64,000 nt of DNA from the IMG/VR virus record IMGVR_UViG_3300043446_005051, positions 1-64,000 of that record; one strand, given 5' to 3'. The position numbers were made by a program, and so were the translations under genes. Position 1 is the stretch's first letter. The number at the start of each line of letters is the position of its first letter. The notes beneath the pieces were generated by a model. The model was not told the origin of the DNA, did no database searches, and saw only the letters and a program-made list of their open reading frames with translations. The stretch is from a virus. This document shows, in pieces, positions 6,956 to 13,956 of the stretch.

Positions 6956-7642
6956 TCATTTTGCCGCGCTAAGTGCTCGATTATTTGATGTACCCGAAGC
7001 CTGACGGTTCAGTGATACTGTAGATCCAACACTTGAACCTGCAACTGCACCTGCACCATAAGCAGATTTCATGTTTGTCTTTTTATTAAATCGAACCATT
7101 GCCAACTTATTCTTTACTGCATCAGCATGGTCGTGAATCCTATTTTGTTCTTTCTTCATCTCTTTCAGTCGAGATGAAATAGTATCTGCAAATGCTTTTG
7201 AAAATTGAGTCTTAAACCCACGATTCACACTTGAACCAGTAAGAGAAGAAATAACTTTTTCTGCGGCATATGCTTTATCTGCTTCTTTCTTCATTACATC
7301 TACAAGATATTCATAATAAAGTTTCGTTTGTATCTGTTGAGCTTCACTTCCAATAACTTTAAGTGATTTATCTCCAGATGCAGAAGTATAAATATAAGCC
7401 TTTGCATCATAGAAAGATGCTACAGCATTTAGAATCAGAGCATAAGCTGCATTCATTTTCTTAAATGCAAGAAACTCTTCATCTAATACTTGTACAGAAG
7501 TTGCTTCTTCCATTGTAATACCATATTTGGCACACAATTTATCAATCATATTTGCTGCAACTTCAGCTTCATTCTCAAAATTAGTTCCTTCCTGAAGTTT
7601 CAGAAGAGATTGAATCTTGTCAATAATTTGTTGACGGTTCAT
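6956..7642 (-). CDS. DUF2786 family protein, 228 aa
   Basis: The N-terminus (MNRQQIIDKIQSLLKLQEGT, then NEAEVAANMIDKLCAKYGIT) is the hallmark helical region of DUF2786 proteins, frequent in phages and plasmids. The C-terminal ~70 residues are basic, then Ser/Gly-rich and probably disordered. Members often sit with DNA metabolism genes, but no biochemical role is established that I know of. Monocistronic between two cassettes. Confidence 0.85.
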   Translation of the reverse strand: MNRQQIIDKIQSLLKLQEGTNFENEAEVAANMIDKLCAKYGITMEEATSVQVLDEEFLAFKKMNAAYALILNAVASFYDAKAYIYTSASGDKSLKVIGSEAQQIQTKLYYEYLVDVMKKEADKAYAAEKVISSLTGSSVNRGFKTQFSKAFADTISSRLKEMKKEQNRIHDHADAVKNKLAMVRFNKKTNMKSAYGAGAVAGSSVGSTVSLNRQASGTSNNRALSAAK

Positions 7643-7679
7643 TGTAAAATGAAAAGAGAAAAGAACTTAATTGTATTTA

Positions 7680-7785
7680 ATATAATAATTTACATTTCGT
7701 ACTCGACAAACCGAGCACCCAACTACAATAGCATAGATTAAGTGCTCTGGATTCTCTAGTGTGCCACCTCTACAAGTGGCACAAT
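7680..7785 (-). promoter_or_regulatory. Intergenic cassette: hairpin, TGC-TATTGT promoter, leader hairpin
   Basis: Hairpin GTGCCACTTGTAGAGGTGGCAC (7762-7784), -10 TATTGT (7725-7730), leader stem GTGCTCGG-TTTG-TCGAGTAC. Drives the DUF2786 gene. Confidence 0.6.
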
Positions 7786-7786
7786 T

Positions 7787-7915
7787 TCAATTTACTATTT
7801 TGGAATGAATCTCTTTGAGAGTAATGTTTACAACACTAACTCCAATGTCAATCACATTAGAAATGCCACTCAATCCGATAGCAGCAACAGCAAATCCAGT
7901 GAAAAATAGTTTCAT
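7787..7915 (-). CDS. Small membrane protein, 42 aa
   Basis: MKLFFTGFAVAAIGLSGISN is a single hydrophobic N-terminal segment, followed by a short polar tail. It lies 6 bp after the 67-aa gene and just before the hairpin at 7762-7784, as the last gene of a small operon. Function unknown. Confidence 0.55.
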   Translation of the reverse strand: MKLFFTGFAVAAIGLSGISNVIDIGVSVVNITLKEIHSKIVN

Positions 7916-7921
7916 AATAAA

Positions 7922-8125
7922 TCAAGCAGCAAGAACAAGAGTTGCAATTCTTTCTTCGGGTGTCATTTTGTTGAGCTTATCGCTTATAGAATCAAATTGA
8001 TCGATAATTTTGTGATAGTATTCAGAAAGATGAAACTTTCCAGATTCTTCTGCAATTTCTGCTTTATCTTCCAAAGCAGAAATAATATCAAAAATCTCGC
8101 CAGAAGTGAAGGAAAGGCTAGTCAT
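7922..8125 (-). CDS. Hypothetical protein, 67 aa
   Basis: Starts at ATG 8125 (MTSLSFTSGEIFDIISALED). All-helical small protein with heptad-like spacing. Middle gene of the operon 8161-8358, 7922-8125, 7787-7915. No family recognised. Confidence 0.65.
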   Translation of the reverse strand: MTSLSFTSGEIFDIISALEDKAEIAEESGKFHLSEYYHKIIDQFDSISDKLNKMTPEERIATLVLAA

Positions 8126-8160
8126 TTTGATTAGAAAAAAGAAAGAAAAAAGAAATAAAA

Positions 8161-8358
8161 TCAGCGGATGGAAGAAATAACGCAATCATCCCAGGAATCT
8201 GGAATATAACGATGAATACGATTCAGTTTGGACACAAAATAAGGAATGTCTTCGGTATGAATATCAGTCAAGAGTTGAACATTTTGTGCAATTTCATTAT
8301 GAGTCCTCATACGCCGGAAATAACGATTCTCAGGAACATTGCGAAAAGTGTGTGACAT
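8161..8358 (-). CDS. Hypothetical protein, 65 aa (WDD family, paralog 1)
   Basis: Ends in NRIHRYIPDSWDDCVISSIR. The same NRxHRYIPxxWDDxVIS ending and a similar FRRxRTxxEI stretch occur in the 76-aa product at 29313-29543, so this is a paralogous pair. Basic N-terminus. Function unknown. Confidence 0.75.
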   Translation of the reverse strand: MSHTFRNVPENRYFRRMRTHNEIAQNVQLLTDIHTEDIPYFVSKLNRIHRYIPDSWDDCVISSIR

Positions 8359-8394
8359 AGTGTTTCTGAAAAGAAAGAACTTAATTGTAGAATT

Positions 8395-8490
8395 ATTATT
8401 TAATAACGAGCCGACTCTTTCGAGCCTTTAATAGGATAGCACAGATTAAAGGCTGAGGATTCTCTAGTGTGCCAGTTTCACGACTGGCAC
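8395..8490 (-). promoter_or_regulatory. Intergenic cassette with variant leader stem
   Basis: Hairpin GTGCCAGTC...AACTGGCAC (8469-8490) overlaps the 3' end of the membrane gene at 8478. The -10 is TGC-TATCCT (8433-8438). The leader stem has changed to GGCTCGAAAGAGTCGGCTC. Confidence 0.5.
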
Positions 8491-8684
8491 GTTTTTAATT
8501 TATATATTTGGGGATTTGGGAATAAATGTGTGCGTGACACACCGTAAATAATAAATCCATTAGTAATGAGAACTTGAATAGCAAATACAAGTCGAATAAA
8601 TGCAACAATATCTGCCTCTCTTTTAGTTCTTCCACTTTTAGAACCTAAAGAATAACAAATATATCTCCACAATTTACTTAACAT
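8478..8684 (-). CDS. Predicted membrane protein, 68 aa
   Basis: Basic N-terminus (KSGRTKRE), then one hydrophobic segment FIRLVFAIQVLITNGFIIYG. The start at 8684 overlaps the upstream stop by 11 bp, so coupled translation is likely. The last codons run through the hairpin at 8469-8490. Confidence 0.55.
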   Translation of the reverse strand: MLSKLWRYICYSLGSKSGRTKREADIVAFIRLVFAIQVLITNGFIIYGVSRTHLFPNPQIYKLKTCQS

Positions 8685-8919
8685 GACGAATAATTTCTTT
8701 GTTAATAACAACTCGATGACCTTCGGGCATCTTAGAAATAATATCCCGAGTCAGAATAGTTCCAGGATTATATTTACCCATAGGACGACTATGATTCTTT
8801 ACTTTTGGAATGTCTACACCTGGGCGAAACTTAGAAGAATCAGTATCATTTTTGAACTTTTCATCTCCACCATAACCATCATAAACTTTAGTGTTCATTT
8901 TGGGTGAAATTGCAGGCAT
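8674..8919 (-). CDS. Hypothetical protein, 81 aa
   Basis: Gly/Lys/Asp-rich, probably partly disordered N-terminus, then a short folded end (TRDIISKMPEGHRVVINKEI). First gene of a pair with the membrane protein at 8478-8684. No family recognised. Confidence 0.65.
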   Translation of the reverse strand: MPAISPKMNTKVYDGYGGDEKFKNDTDSSKFRPGVDIPKVKNHSRPMGKYNPGTILTRDIISKMPEGHRVVINKEIIRHVK

Positions 8920-8990
8920 TGTTAGAATAGCAGAAAAAACAACGAAAGGGTTTGGTACTGTGCCACTTTAACTTGTGGCACAGTAACTAT
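8920..8990 (-). promoter_or_regulatory. Hairpin GTGCCACAAGTTAAAGTGGCAC
   Basis: Nearly perfect stem at 8960-8981 between 9054-9479 and 8674-8919, the same family as the other GTGCCA hairpins. I see no clear extended -10 in the short gap. Confidence 0.45.
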
Positions 8991-9053
8991 TTGTTATACA
9001 AGTAGAGGATGAATAATAGGAACCAAACTTCAACAATGATTAGACAATCAAGT

Positions 9054-9479
9054 TCAACTAATACTGGAGACATTGTTTTTCTCTAGAATTGTTTCACAAA
9101 ATTGTTCGTGAGTCATTAGTTTTACATTTGGCCAAATTGTACGGATTTCATCTTGAAACTCGGATGAAAGATAAAAATCTTTTAGAGTCCAACCTGCATC
9201 TCCACACAATACAATGACTGCAGAATTATATTCATCAAAATTACGAACAAGATAATCTAATGTCATACATTCATATGGAATCTTTTGCTCTGCAGTTCCA
9301 CCTACATTTTGATATTTTAGTGAAACAAGAGTTGATTCTACGACTAGATCAATTCGATGTCGTTTTCCTGTTCTACCTGGACCAATCGAAACTTGTCGAT
9401 TATATGGAATCTCTGCCTCCGTGAGAAGAGATTCCATATATTTTTCGTAAGATGTTCCAGTAGTTGTGTCTCGTGTCAT
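9054..9479 (-). CDS. PD-(D/E)XK-like nuclease, 141 aa
   Basis: A restriction-endonuclease-like core is visible: Glu12 in GTSYEKYMESLL, Asp44 in GKRHRIDLVVE, and VSLKYQNVGGTAEQKIPYE with Lys55 as the motif lysine. The acidic residue of the (D/E)xK triplet is Ser (S53-L54-K55), a recognised variation in the superfamily with E48 or Q57 as possible substitutes. The SLKxQxxGGTAEQK block resembles type II-like and phage nucleases, from memory. It could act in host DNA degradation or DNA processing. It overlaps the upstream 81-aa gene by 4 bp (ATGA). Confidence 0.75.
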   Translation of the reverse strand: MTRDTTTGTSYEKYMESLLTEAEIPYNRQVSIGPGRTGKRHRIDLVVESTLVSLKYQNVGGTAEQKIPYECMTLDYLVRNFDEYNSAVIVLCGDAGWTLKDFYLSSEFQDEIRTIWPNVKLMTHEQFCETILEKNNVSSIS

Positions 9480-9721
9480 TTTCTTTTGTTTTGATTTAGA
9501 ATTAGAGAAATACGATGAGTTTTTACTTTCTCTTTTGCATCGAGAAAACCTAGACTACACCCTAAAGATTTTTTATCTGGAGTATATGTATTCCAACATT
9601 TAACTGGCTTTTGATTATCATCAGAATAAACCCAGATTCCCTTGATAATCAAATAATTTTGGTAACGAACTGGAGATTGCTCACGATAAGCGTGAAATCC
9701 TGGTTTGAGTTTTGTTTTCAT
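9476..9721 (-). CDS. Hypothetical protein, 81 aa
   Basis: Basic, beta-rich small protein with Trp and Cys residues. Its stop overlaps the nuclease start (ATGA), so the two are translated together and may be functionally linked. No family recognised. Confidence 0.7.
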   Translation of the reverse strand: MKTKLKPGFHAYREQSPVRYQNYLIIKGIWVYSDDNQKPVKCWNTYTPDKKSLGCSLGFLDAKEKVKTHRISLILNQNKRK

Positions 9722-9759
9722 AAACGAAAAATCCAGTTTATTTGAAAAATGACTCTATA

Positions 9760-9819
9760 TTACCTTTTAGTGATAATAAAGAGAATACCCACAATAAAGA
9801 GAACAAAAGTTGCGCTCAT
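9760..9819 (-). CDS. Possible single-span membrane microprotein, 19 aa
   Basis: MSATFVLFIVGILFIITKR is a clean hydrophobic segment with a basic end. It lies in an otherwise empty 165-bp gap. Short enough to be chance. Confidence 0.35.
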   Translation of the reverse strand: MSATFVLFIVGILFIITKR

Positions 9820-9888
9820 TGAAATTAAATAGGGACAAATACAACTTAGCAGGTCACCAGAAATAAATCCAGTGACCTTGTGTCAGTT

Positions 9889-10164
9889 TCAGAACTGAAC
9901 TTTATTCATAATTTCTTCCGCAAGTTCAGTTCCTACAACTCCAGAAATAAACTCCTCAGTTGCATCATCATCTTCACCTTCAGCAACCCAAATATCTTCA
10001 ATAAGCATATTCAAATCAACATCACCTTGACCTGGATTCATATCAAAAGATTGTTCCATCATTTGAATCGCATAAGAAATCAAATCATCATAGTCCATTT
10101 CAGAAACTACACGATAGCAATGTGCAGTCAGAAGTTCAGAAACTTGAGAAGAAGTAAGATTCAT
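9889..10164 (-). CDS. Hypothetical acidic protein, 91 aa
   Basis: Soluble, strongly acidic helical protein (EDIWVAEGEDDDATEEFISG). No family recognised. Preceded by the cassette at 10185-10265. Confidence 0.7.
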   Translation of the reverse strand: MNLTSSQVSELLTAHCYRVVSEMDYDDLISYAIQMMEQSFDMNPGQGDVDLNMLIEDIWVAEGEDDDATEEFISGVVGTELAEEIMNKVQF

Positions 10165-10184
10165 AATAAAAAAAAGAATTGAGG

Positions 10185-10265
10185 AGTCTCACCTCACCAT
10201 CAAACAATAGCATGGTTTCAGGTGAGGCGTGAGTATAATGTGCCAGTTCTACAAGTGGCACAAGG
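10185..10265 (-). promoter_or_regulatory. Intergenic cassette: hairpin, TGC-TATTGT promoter, leader hairpin
   Basis: Hairpin GTGCCACTTGTAGAACTGGCAC (10239-10261), -10 TGC-TATTGT (10204-10209), leader stem GGTGAGG...CTCCTC-like. Separates the phosphoesterase operon from the 91-aa gene. Confidence 0.55.
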
Positions 10266-10273
10266 GCTATTGT

Positions 10274-11050
10274 TTATAGTTTGATGTATAAATGAGGATT
10301 AAATCCTGTATTAGTTCCAGGATATCCCGCAGGATTACATATCACTCTACAATCCCCAATTTTGTAATCAAAGAATGTATGTATGTGGCCATGTACAAAA
10401 TACTTAATCTGAGGATGACTTAGAATTAAATTATCCAAATCACTGCAATATGCGCTATTACAAGTTGCAGTCTTAAACTCATCTGCAACCGATTGATAAC
10501 TTGGAGCATGATGACCGATTACGAATACATTATCTTTCAGAGTTTCAAGTTGATTAAGAAGATAATTACGACTTTCAAGATGAAAGTTTAGAGTATCTTG
10601 TGCTCTCAATTTTCTATAATTAGTTCCAATACGTATCATTTTATAATCATTCATACATCTTTCAGCTTCCATCATTTCAATAGGATTTCCATTTCGGAAG
10701 TTAGTCCATAAAGTAAATCCAATGAAATGATAATCACCTATCGTTACAGTTTCATTTTCCATTAAATGGAAATTATCTGGAAGATGTTCTTTTATGGTTT
10801 TATGTACTCCTTCATAATTATAACCATAAAATTCATGATTACCTAGAACATAAAGAACTTTCTCATAATTCTTCGAACAATCACCTAAAAATCGCATATA
10901 AACATCTTTCAGAAAACCATTCTTTTTAAGATGCTTAGCGCAAAGAATGTCGCCTGCCAGAATCAGAATATCCCCTCGCCCAAGATGAGGGAATATCTGA
11001 CAAGCGTGATAGTGTTCTAGATGAATATCACTAATAACTTTAATTTTCAC
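10274..11050 (-). CDS. Calcineurin-like metallophosphoesterase, 258 aa
   Basis: All signature blocks are present in order: SDIHLE (Asp8, His10), LILAGDIL (Asp34), YVLGNHEFYG, VIGHHAP and VHGHIHT. This is a complete dinuclear metal site of the calcineurin-like family. The substrate could be phosphoprotein, nucleotide or 2',3'-cyclic phosphate; nothing in the sequence decides. Its start overlaps the 60-aa gene by 4 bp in an operon that also carries the NblA-like gene. A second, unrelated phosphoesterase lies at 37909-38598. Confidence 0.9.
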   Translation of the reverse strand: MKIKVISDIHLEHYHACQIFPHLGRGDILILAGDILCAKHLKKNGFLKDVYMRFLGDCSKNYEKVLYVLGNHEFYGYNYEGVHKTIKEHLPDNFHLMENETVTIGDYHFIGFTLWTNFRNGNPIEMMEAERCMNDYKMIRIGTNYRKLRAQDTLNFHLESRNYLLNQLETLKDNVFVIGHHAPSYQSVADEFKTATCNSAYCSDLDNLILSHPQIKYFVHGHIHTFFDYKIGDCRVICNPAGYPGTNTGFNPHLYIKL

Positions 11051-11229
11051 AAAAACTCCACATCATAATCATCATGGAAAGATGAACAATAGCGATACGC
11101 AGAAAGTGCTACACCCTCTGAAATAATTCCACCAGTTTTAGTTGAAAACCATTCTCCATTCTCATTGATGGTATATGTGTGAGTCTCTTTAGAGAGGTAA
11201 TCAAAGACTTTGAATGGTTTAAGATTCAT
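11047..11229 (-). CDS. Hypothetical protein, 60 aa
   Basis: Small beta-rich protein (KVFDYLSKETHTYTINENGE), overlapping both neighbours by 4 bp (ATGA at each end). No family recognised; strict coupling suggests it belongs with the phosphoesterase. Confidence 0.7.
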   Translation of the reverse strand: MNLKPFKVFDYLSKETHTYTINENGEWFSTKTGGIISEGVALSAYRYCSSFHDDYDVEFL

Positions 11230-11384
11230 TTTTGAAGTAGAAGCTCTTTAGTTACTTGTTTATGTTGATAATAGAGTTGAATCATCTGCTTTAATTTATC
11301 TCGAAGAAAATCAATGTCATTGCAGTTATCAATATCTCTCGAAAGTTTTTCAATTTCAAATTGAGAAGAAATATCAAGTGACAT
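11226..11384 (-). CDS. Possible NblA-like small helical protein, 52 aa
   Basis: MSLDISSQFEIEKLSRDIDN, a helix-breaking NDID, then a second amphipathic helix ending TKELLLQK. The pattern QFxIxxLxxxIxx...LxxxxxQMxxxxxxxKELL and the length match NblA/Ycf18, the phycobilisome-degradation adaptor found in some freshwater cyanophages. The match is from memory and weak at the sequence level. Other short cyanobacterial helical proteins have the same look. If NblA, it would help dismantle light-harvesting antennae during infection. Confidence 0.5.
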   Translation of the reverse strand: MSLDISSQFEIEKLSRDIDNCNDIDFLRDKLKQMIQLYYQHKQVTKELLLQK

Positions 11385-11386
11385 AA

Positions 11387-11527
11387 TTATACTCCAAGTT
11401 TAGTTTTAAGAGCAGTTCTTCTCGATTTTGCATTTCTCAATGCTTGAGGTTTCTTTTTACCTTTAAGTTTACGAGAAGGTTTTAAGTTTGGTTTTTGATG
11501 TACTTTATGGTGATTAGATGATTGCAT
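11387..11527 (-). CDS. Highly basic small protein, 46 aa
   Basis: Almost one residue in three is Lys or Arg (KPSRKLKGKKKPQALRNAKS). It looks like a nucleic-acid- or ribosome-binding peptide. First gene of the five-gene operon leading to the phosphoesterase, with 2 bp to the next start. Confidence 0.6.
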   Translation of the reverse strand: MQSSNHHKVHQKPNLKPSRKLKGKKKPQALRNAKSRRTALKTKLGV

Positions 11528-11539
11528 AAACTGTGCCCT

Positions 11540-11625
11540 TTAGAATCTATGTATTCTAGCACGAAAATTATGCAAGAAAACCTATAATGTGCCAGAACGA
11601 TTACTGGCACATTATAGGTTTTATA
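11540..11625 (-). promoter_or_regulatory. Hairpin and extended -10 promoter
   Basis: Hairpin GTGCCAGTAATCGTTCTGGCAC (11588-11611) followed by TGC-TAGAAT (-10 at 11553-11558), about 25 bp upstream of the basic-protein gene. Confidence 0.55.
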
Positions 11626-11629
11626 TCAA

Positions 11630-11812
11630 TCAATCTGGATTAAAGATATAATCATATCGCTCACCATATTCCCATTCTAATTCAGAATACTCATATCTTG
11701 TTTGAAATCTCCTTGCCATTTCCTTCTCAGCATAACAATATACATCATTTGGGTGCATATCTTTACATACTTCTTTCGCCAGAGATGTTGCAAGTTCTTT
11801 TGTAATTTGCAT
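11630..11812 (-). CDS. Hypothetical protein, 60 aa
   Basis: Started at ATG 11812 (MQITKELATSLAKEVCKDMH). The longer frame would need TTG. Helical, charged, C-terminus rich in Tyr and Glu. No family recognised. Confidence 0.65.
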   Translation of the reverse strand: MQITKELATSLAKEVCKDMHPNDVYCYAEKEMARRFQTRYEYSELEWEYGERYDYIFNPD

Positions 11813-11817
11813 AATAA

Positions 11818-11997
11818 TCAAAGACAATGGATAGAGTTAATAATTCTATTGCTTATGATAGTTTCGAGACATTCACCAAGAGATTTACATTCTCCACCAG
11901 ATTCATATATTCCATCTGGACCATCATAAAGTTTCCAACAATAGATTGGCTCATTTTTACCATCTGAAGAAAACTTATCTATAATTTCTATTTTCAT
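11818..11997 (-). CDS. Hypothetical protein, 59 aa
   Basis: Small beta-rich protein (YCWKLYDGPDGIYESGGECK). Start overlaps the upstream stop (TGATG) and its stop lies 5 bp from the next start. No family recognised. Confidence 0.65.
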   Translation of the reverse strand: MKIEIIDKFSSDGKNEPIYCWKLYDGPDGIYESGGECKSLGECLETIISNRIINSIHCL

Positions 11998-12257
11998 CAG
12001 ATTTCACCTCTTTGAACTAGAATAATGCGAATCTGGTCTTGAATAAATGTTTTCAACTTTTGGTCATTTGTCATTGAATATGCAGTCTTTAGACGTTCCA
12101 GATATTCAGTCTGAGTAGGAAGATTTCCTACATTTCCTTTAGTTTCTCCAATCATTTTAAGTGGAGACCCAGCTTTCCTTCTTGGTTGAGAAATAGCGCC
12201 AGAAGTCCTCAATTTTGGTTTAATCTTTGAAAGATTAGATGTTGCAAAATCAGACAT
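11997..12257 (-). CDS. Hypothetical basic protein, 86 aa
   Basis: ATG at 12257 (MSDFATSNLSKIKPKLRTSG). Basic, proline-rich first half and a helical second half. Promoter just upstream with -10 TATCAT at 12283-12288, so it heads the three-gene operon. No family recognised. Confidence 0.65.
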   Translation of the reverse strand: MSDFATSNLSKIKPKLRTSGAISQPRRKAGSPLKMIGETKGNVGNLPTQTEYLERLKTAYSMTNDQKLKTFIQDQIRIILVQRGEI

Positions 12258-12282
12258 AATCAAGCGATGTCTTGACTCTCCT

Positions 12283-12340
12283 ATGATAGCAGAACTTAAA
12301 TCTCACAAAAAGGCTACTGTGCCACTTTAACTTGTGGCAC
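12283..12340 (-). promoter_or_regulatory. Hairpin and TGC-TATCAT promoter
   Basis: Hairpin GTGCCACAAGTTAAAGTGGCAC (12319-12340), the same as 8960-8981, followed by extended -10 TGC-TATCAT (12283-12288). Confidence 0.55.
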
Positions 12341-12341
12341 A

Positions 12342-12923
12342 TTACCCTATTCTTTTTCTTTTGGATGTATCTATTCCTCTTGCTTTTTGATATTGAGATA
12401 GATTGCCAGAATTAGTTACAAACCCAGTTTCAAGACATATCCATTTTTGAGCATTATTTTTCTTTGCGTTGTTACTTCTTTGTTCTCGTGTAAGAGCGTG
12501 TATTCCAACTTTATTTTTATAATTTTTTTCGCCCATTCTTTTTCCAATTTCTCTTCTTTTTTCTGTGGAGAAGTTGTGAATCCCTATTTTATTTTCAAAG
12601 CAATATAATCCAGACTGTCTTATCGCATTCATTGAAATTCTCCCTCCACAACTCTCATTTAAACACCACTTATCACAATTATAAACTGGTGAAATTAGTC
12701 TCTTTTCAATTTCTTGTGCTTTCAACCAACCATCATCAGTATAATCAAATATTTCCAATATTTGCTTCTTTGGAGTATAAAATTCCCAACACCATTTATT
12801 GGTTTTTGGTGAGCCCCAATACTTTTCATTATATTTTTTTTCTTTTTTTACCCCATAGTAATAATAAGGTACTTCTTCAAAAGTAATTTTATATGTATAA
12901 ATTCTTGGACTATTTTTAGTCAT
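12342..12923 (-). CDS. Putative homing endonuclease, GIY-YIG-like with NUMOD-type tail, 193 aa
   Basis: The N-terminal region has paired tyrosines (YYYYGVKKEKKYNEKYWGSP), then YDDGWLKAQEIEKRL and KWCLNESCGG, a combination I know from cyanophage free-standing homing endonucleases related to GIY-YIG. The C-terminal half holds repeated KIGIHNFSTEKRREIGKRMG-like DNA-binding motifs, the second at GIHALTREQRSNNAKK. Such genes spread by cutting allelic sites lacking them. An 11-bp inverted repeat (12934-12944 and 13024-13034) and a terminator follow upstream. Confidence 0.7.
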   Translation of the reverse strand: MTKNSPRIYTYKITFEEVPYYYYGVKKEKKYNEKYWGSPKTNKWCWEFYTPKKQILEIFDYTDDGWLKAQEIEKRLISPVYNCDKWCLNESCGGRISMNAIRQSGLYCFENKIGIHNFSTEKRREIGKRMGEKNYKNKVGIHALTREQRSNNAKKNNAQKWICLETGFVTNSGNLSQYQKARGIDTSKRKRIG

Positions 12924-12933
12924 TTTTATTCTA

Positions 12934-13034
12934 TTGGTACTGCATTATTATTTATAATAGTTTATAATAGTTTATAATAGAAAAGGTGTCCATAAGGACA
13001 CCTAATCTTGTCTGTAGAGAATTGCAGTACCAAC
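12934..13034. repeat. Inverted repeat flanking the terminator
   Basis: TTGGTACTGCA at 12934-12944 and its complement TGCAGTACCAA at 13024-13034. Three TAGTTTATAA direct repeats lie between. It may mark the boundary of a mobile insertion carrying the endonuclease gene. Confidence 0.6.
12984..13003 (-). terminator. Intrinsic terminator, 8-bp stem
   Basis: AGGTGTCC-TTAT-GGACACCT followed on the minus strand by TTTTC. It would end the transcript of the 55-aa gene and insulate the homing-endonuclease gene. Confidence 0.75.
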
Positions 13035-13101
13035 AGACTATTCTATTTAGGAGGTAATATACAATATCAAAAGTAATTAGTTACTTGAAGCTCTTGCATA
13101 G

Positions 13102-13269
13102 TTAAATAGAAAATTCAGACAAAAGTGGGGATTTGAAACCTAAAGATACTGCTTGGCGAATAATGTTTTCATAAGAATGAGAAATCAGAGGAATGCCCAA
13201 GTCACATAGATAATCTTCTGCATCTTCAGCAATAGACTCAAGAAAACGATGGGGAATAGTTGAATTCAT
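13102..13269 (-). CDS. Hypothetical protein, 55 aa
   Basis: MNSTIPHRFLESIAEDAEDY. Small helical protein directly downstream (8 bp) of the MbcA-like gene, so likely in the same transcript. No family recognised. Confidence 0.6.
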   Translation of the reverse strand: MNSTIPHRFLESIAEDAEDYLCDLGIPLISHSYENIIRQAVSLGFKSPLLSEFSI

Positions 13270-13277
13270 AAAATACC

Positions 13278-13547
13278 TCATTCAGAAATAAAATAATCAA
13301 GATAATCTAAAACTCGAATCATACCCTTTTGTTCAACGATTAAGTTTGCGGGTACTTTATTGTCGAGATGTTTATTTGGAGTTTGAATCCAATGTCTCAT
13401 ATTAAGTTCATTTCCACCTGCAGCAATATGAAGTTTTTGATAAAGTCGAAGAAGATTTACATCATTCTGCCATTCAGTAATACCAAAAATCTCAGCTGCA
13501 CGATTTGCATACTTTCGATGAAAGAAATCATTATCCCCAGTATTCAT
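13278..13547 (-). CDS. MbcA/ParS/Xre antitoxin C-terminal-domain-like protein, 89 aa
   Basis: The second half, MRHWIQTPNKHLDNKVPANL then IVEQKGMIRVLDYLDYF, follows the pattern W-x-x-TPNxxLxGxxPxxLI...G...VLxxL of the DUF2384 (Xre/MbcA/ParS toxin-binding) domain. In bacteria this domain sits on RES/ParT-type toxin antitoxins. No RES toxin is visible nearby, so the phage version may act as an anti-toxin or decoy. It overlaps the deaminase gene by 17 bp. Confidence 0.65.
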   Translation of the reverse strand: MNTGDNDFFHRKYANRAAEIFGITEWQNDVNLLRLYQKLHIAAGGNELNMRHWIQTPNKHLDNKVPANLIVEQKGMIRVLDYLDYFISE

Positions 13548-13950
13548 ATTGAAATCCCTCGTCTGTAGAATAGTGTACGTGTTTAATTCCAGAATTCAAA
13601 ATAAATCCAGAACAAATCTTACAAGGTCTTGCATTTCTAAGTTCTATTCCAGAATGACCTCCAACTCTACAAATTACTATAGTGTCTGCTTTTCGTTTTG
13701 CTTTAATTAGTGCTCCAATTTCAGCGTGAAGAAACAATTTCTTTGAAAAGTCATTGCCGTGAACTCTTGCAGTTTCATTTGCAAGTCTATATTGAATAGG
13801 ATGAGTTCTTTGATCGAAATTGCAAGAATGTGAAATAATTTTCTTTTTAGACAAAAGAATTGCTCCTACTCTCTTTTGAGAAGGAGATGAAGAAGCAACT
13901 TTTATTGCTTGATTAAGTATTCGAGTTTTGAGAAACGAAGAGGTGGGCAT
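13531..13950 (-). CDS. CMP/dCMP deaminase-type zinc enzyme, 139 aa
   Basis: His75-Ala-Glu77 (LHAEIGAL) and Pro109-Cys110-x-x-Cys113 (PCKIC) are the zinc- and catalysis-defining motifs of cytidine/dCMP deaminases. The short length and the loop between the motifs do not tell whether the substrate is a nucleotide or a nucleic-acid base. The -10 of a good promoter (TTGATT-17-TATTAT, -10 at 13957-13962) lies only 7 bp upstream of the ATG, so the message may be leaderless. Confidence 0.8.
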   Translation of the reverse strand: MPTSSFLKTRILNQAIKVASSSPSQKRVGAILLSKKKIISHSCNFDQRTHPIQYRLANETARVHGNDFSKKLFLHAEIGALIKAKRKADTIVICRVGGHSGIELRNARPCKICSGFILNSGIKHVHYSTDEGFQYEYWG

Positions 13951-13956
13951 CTACAC

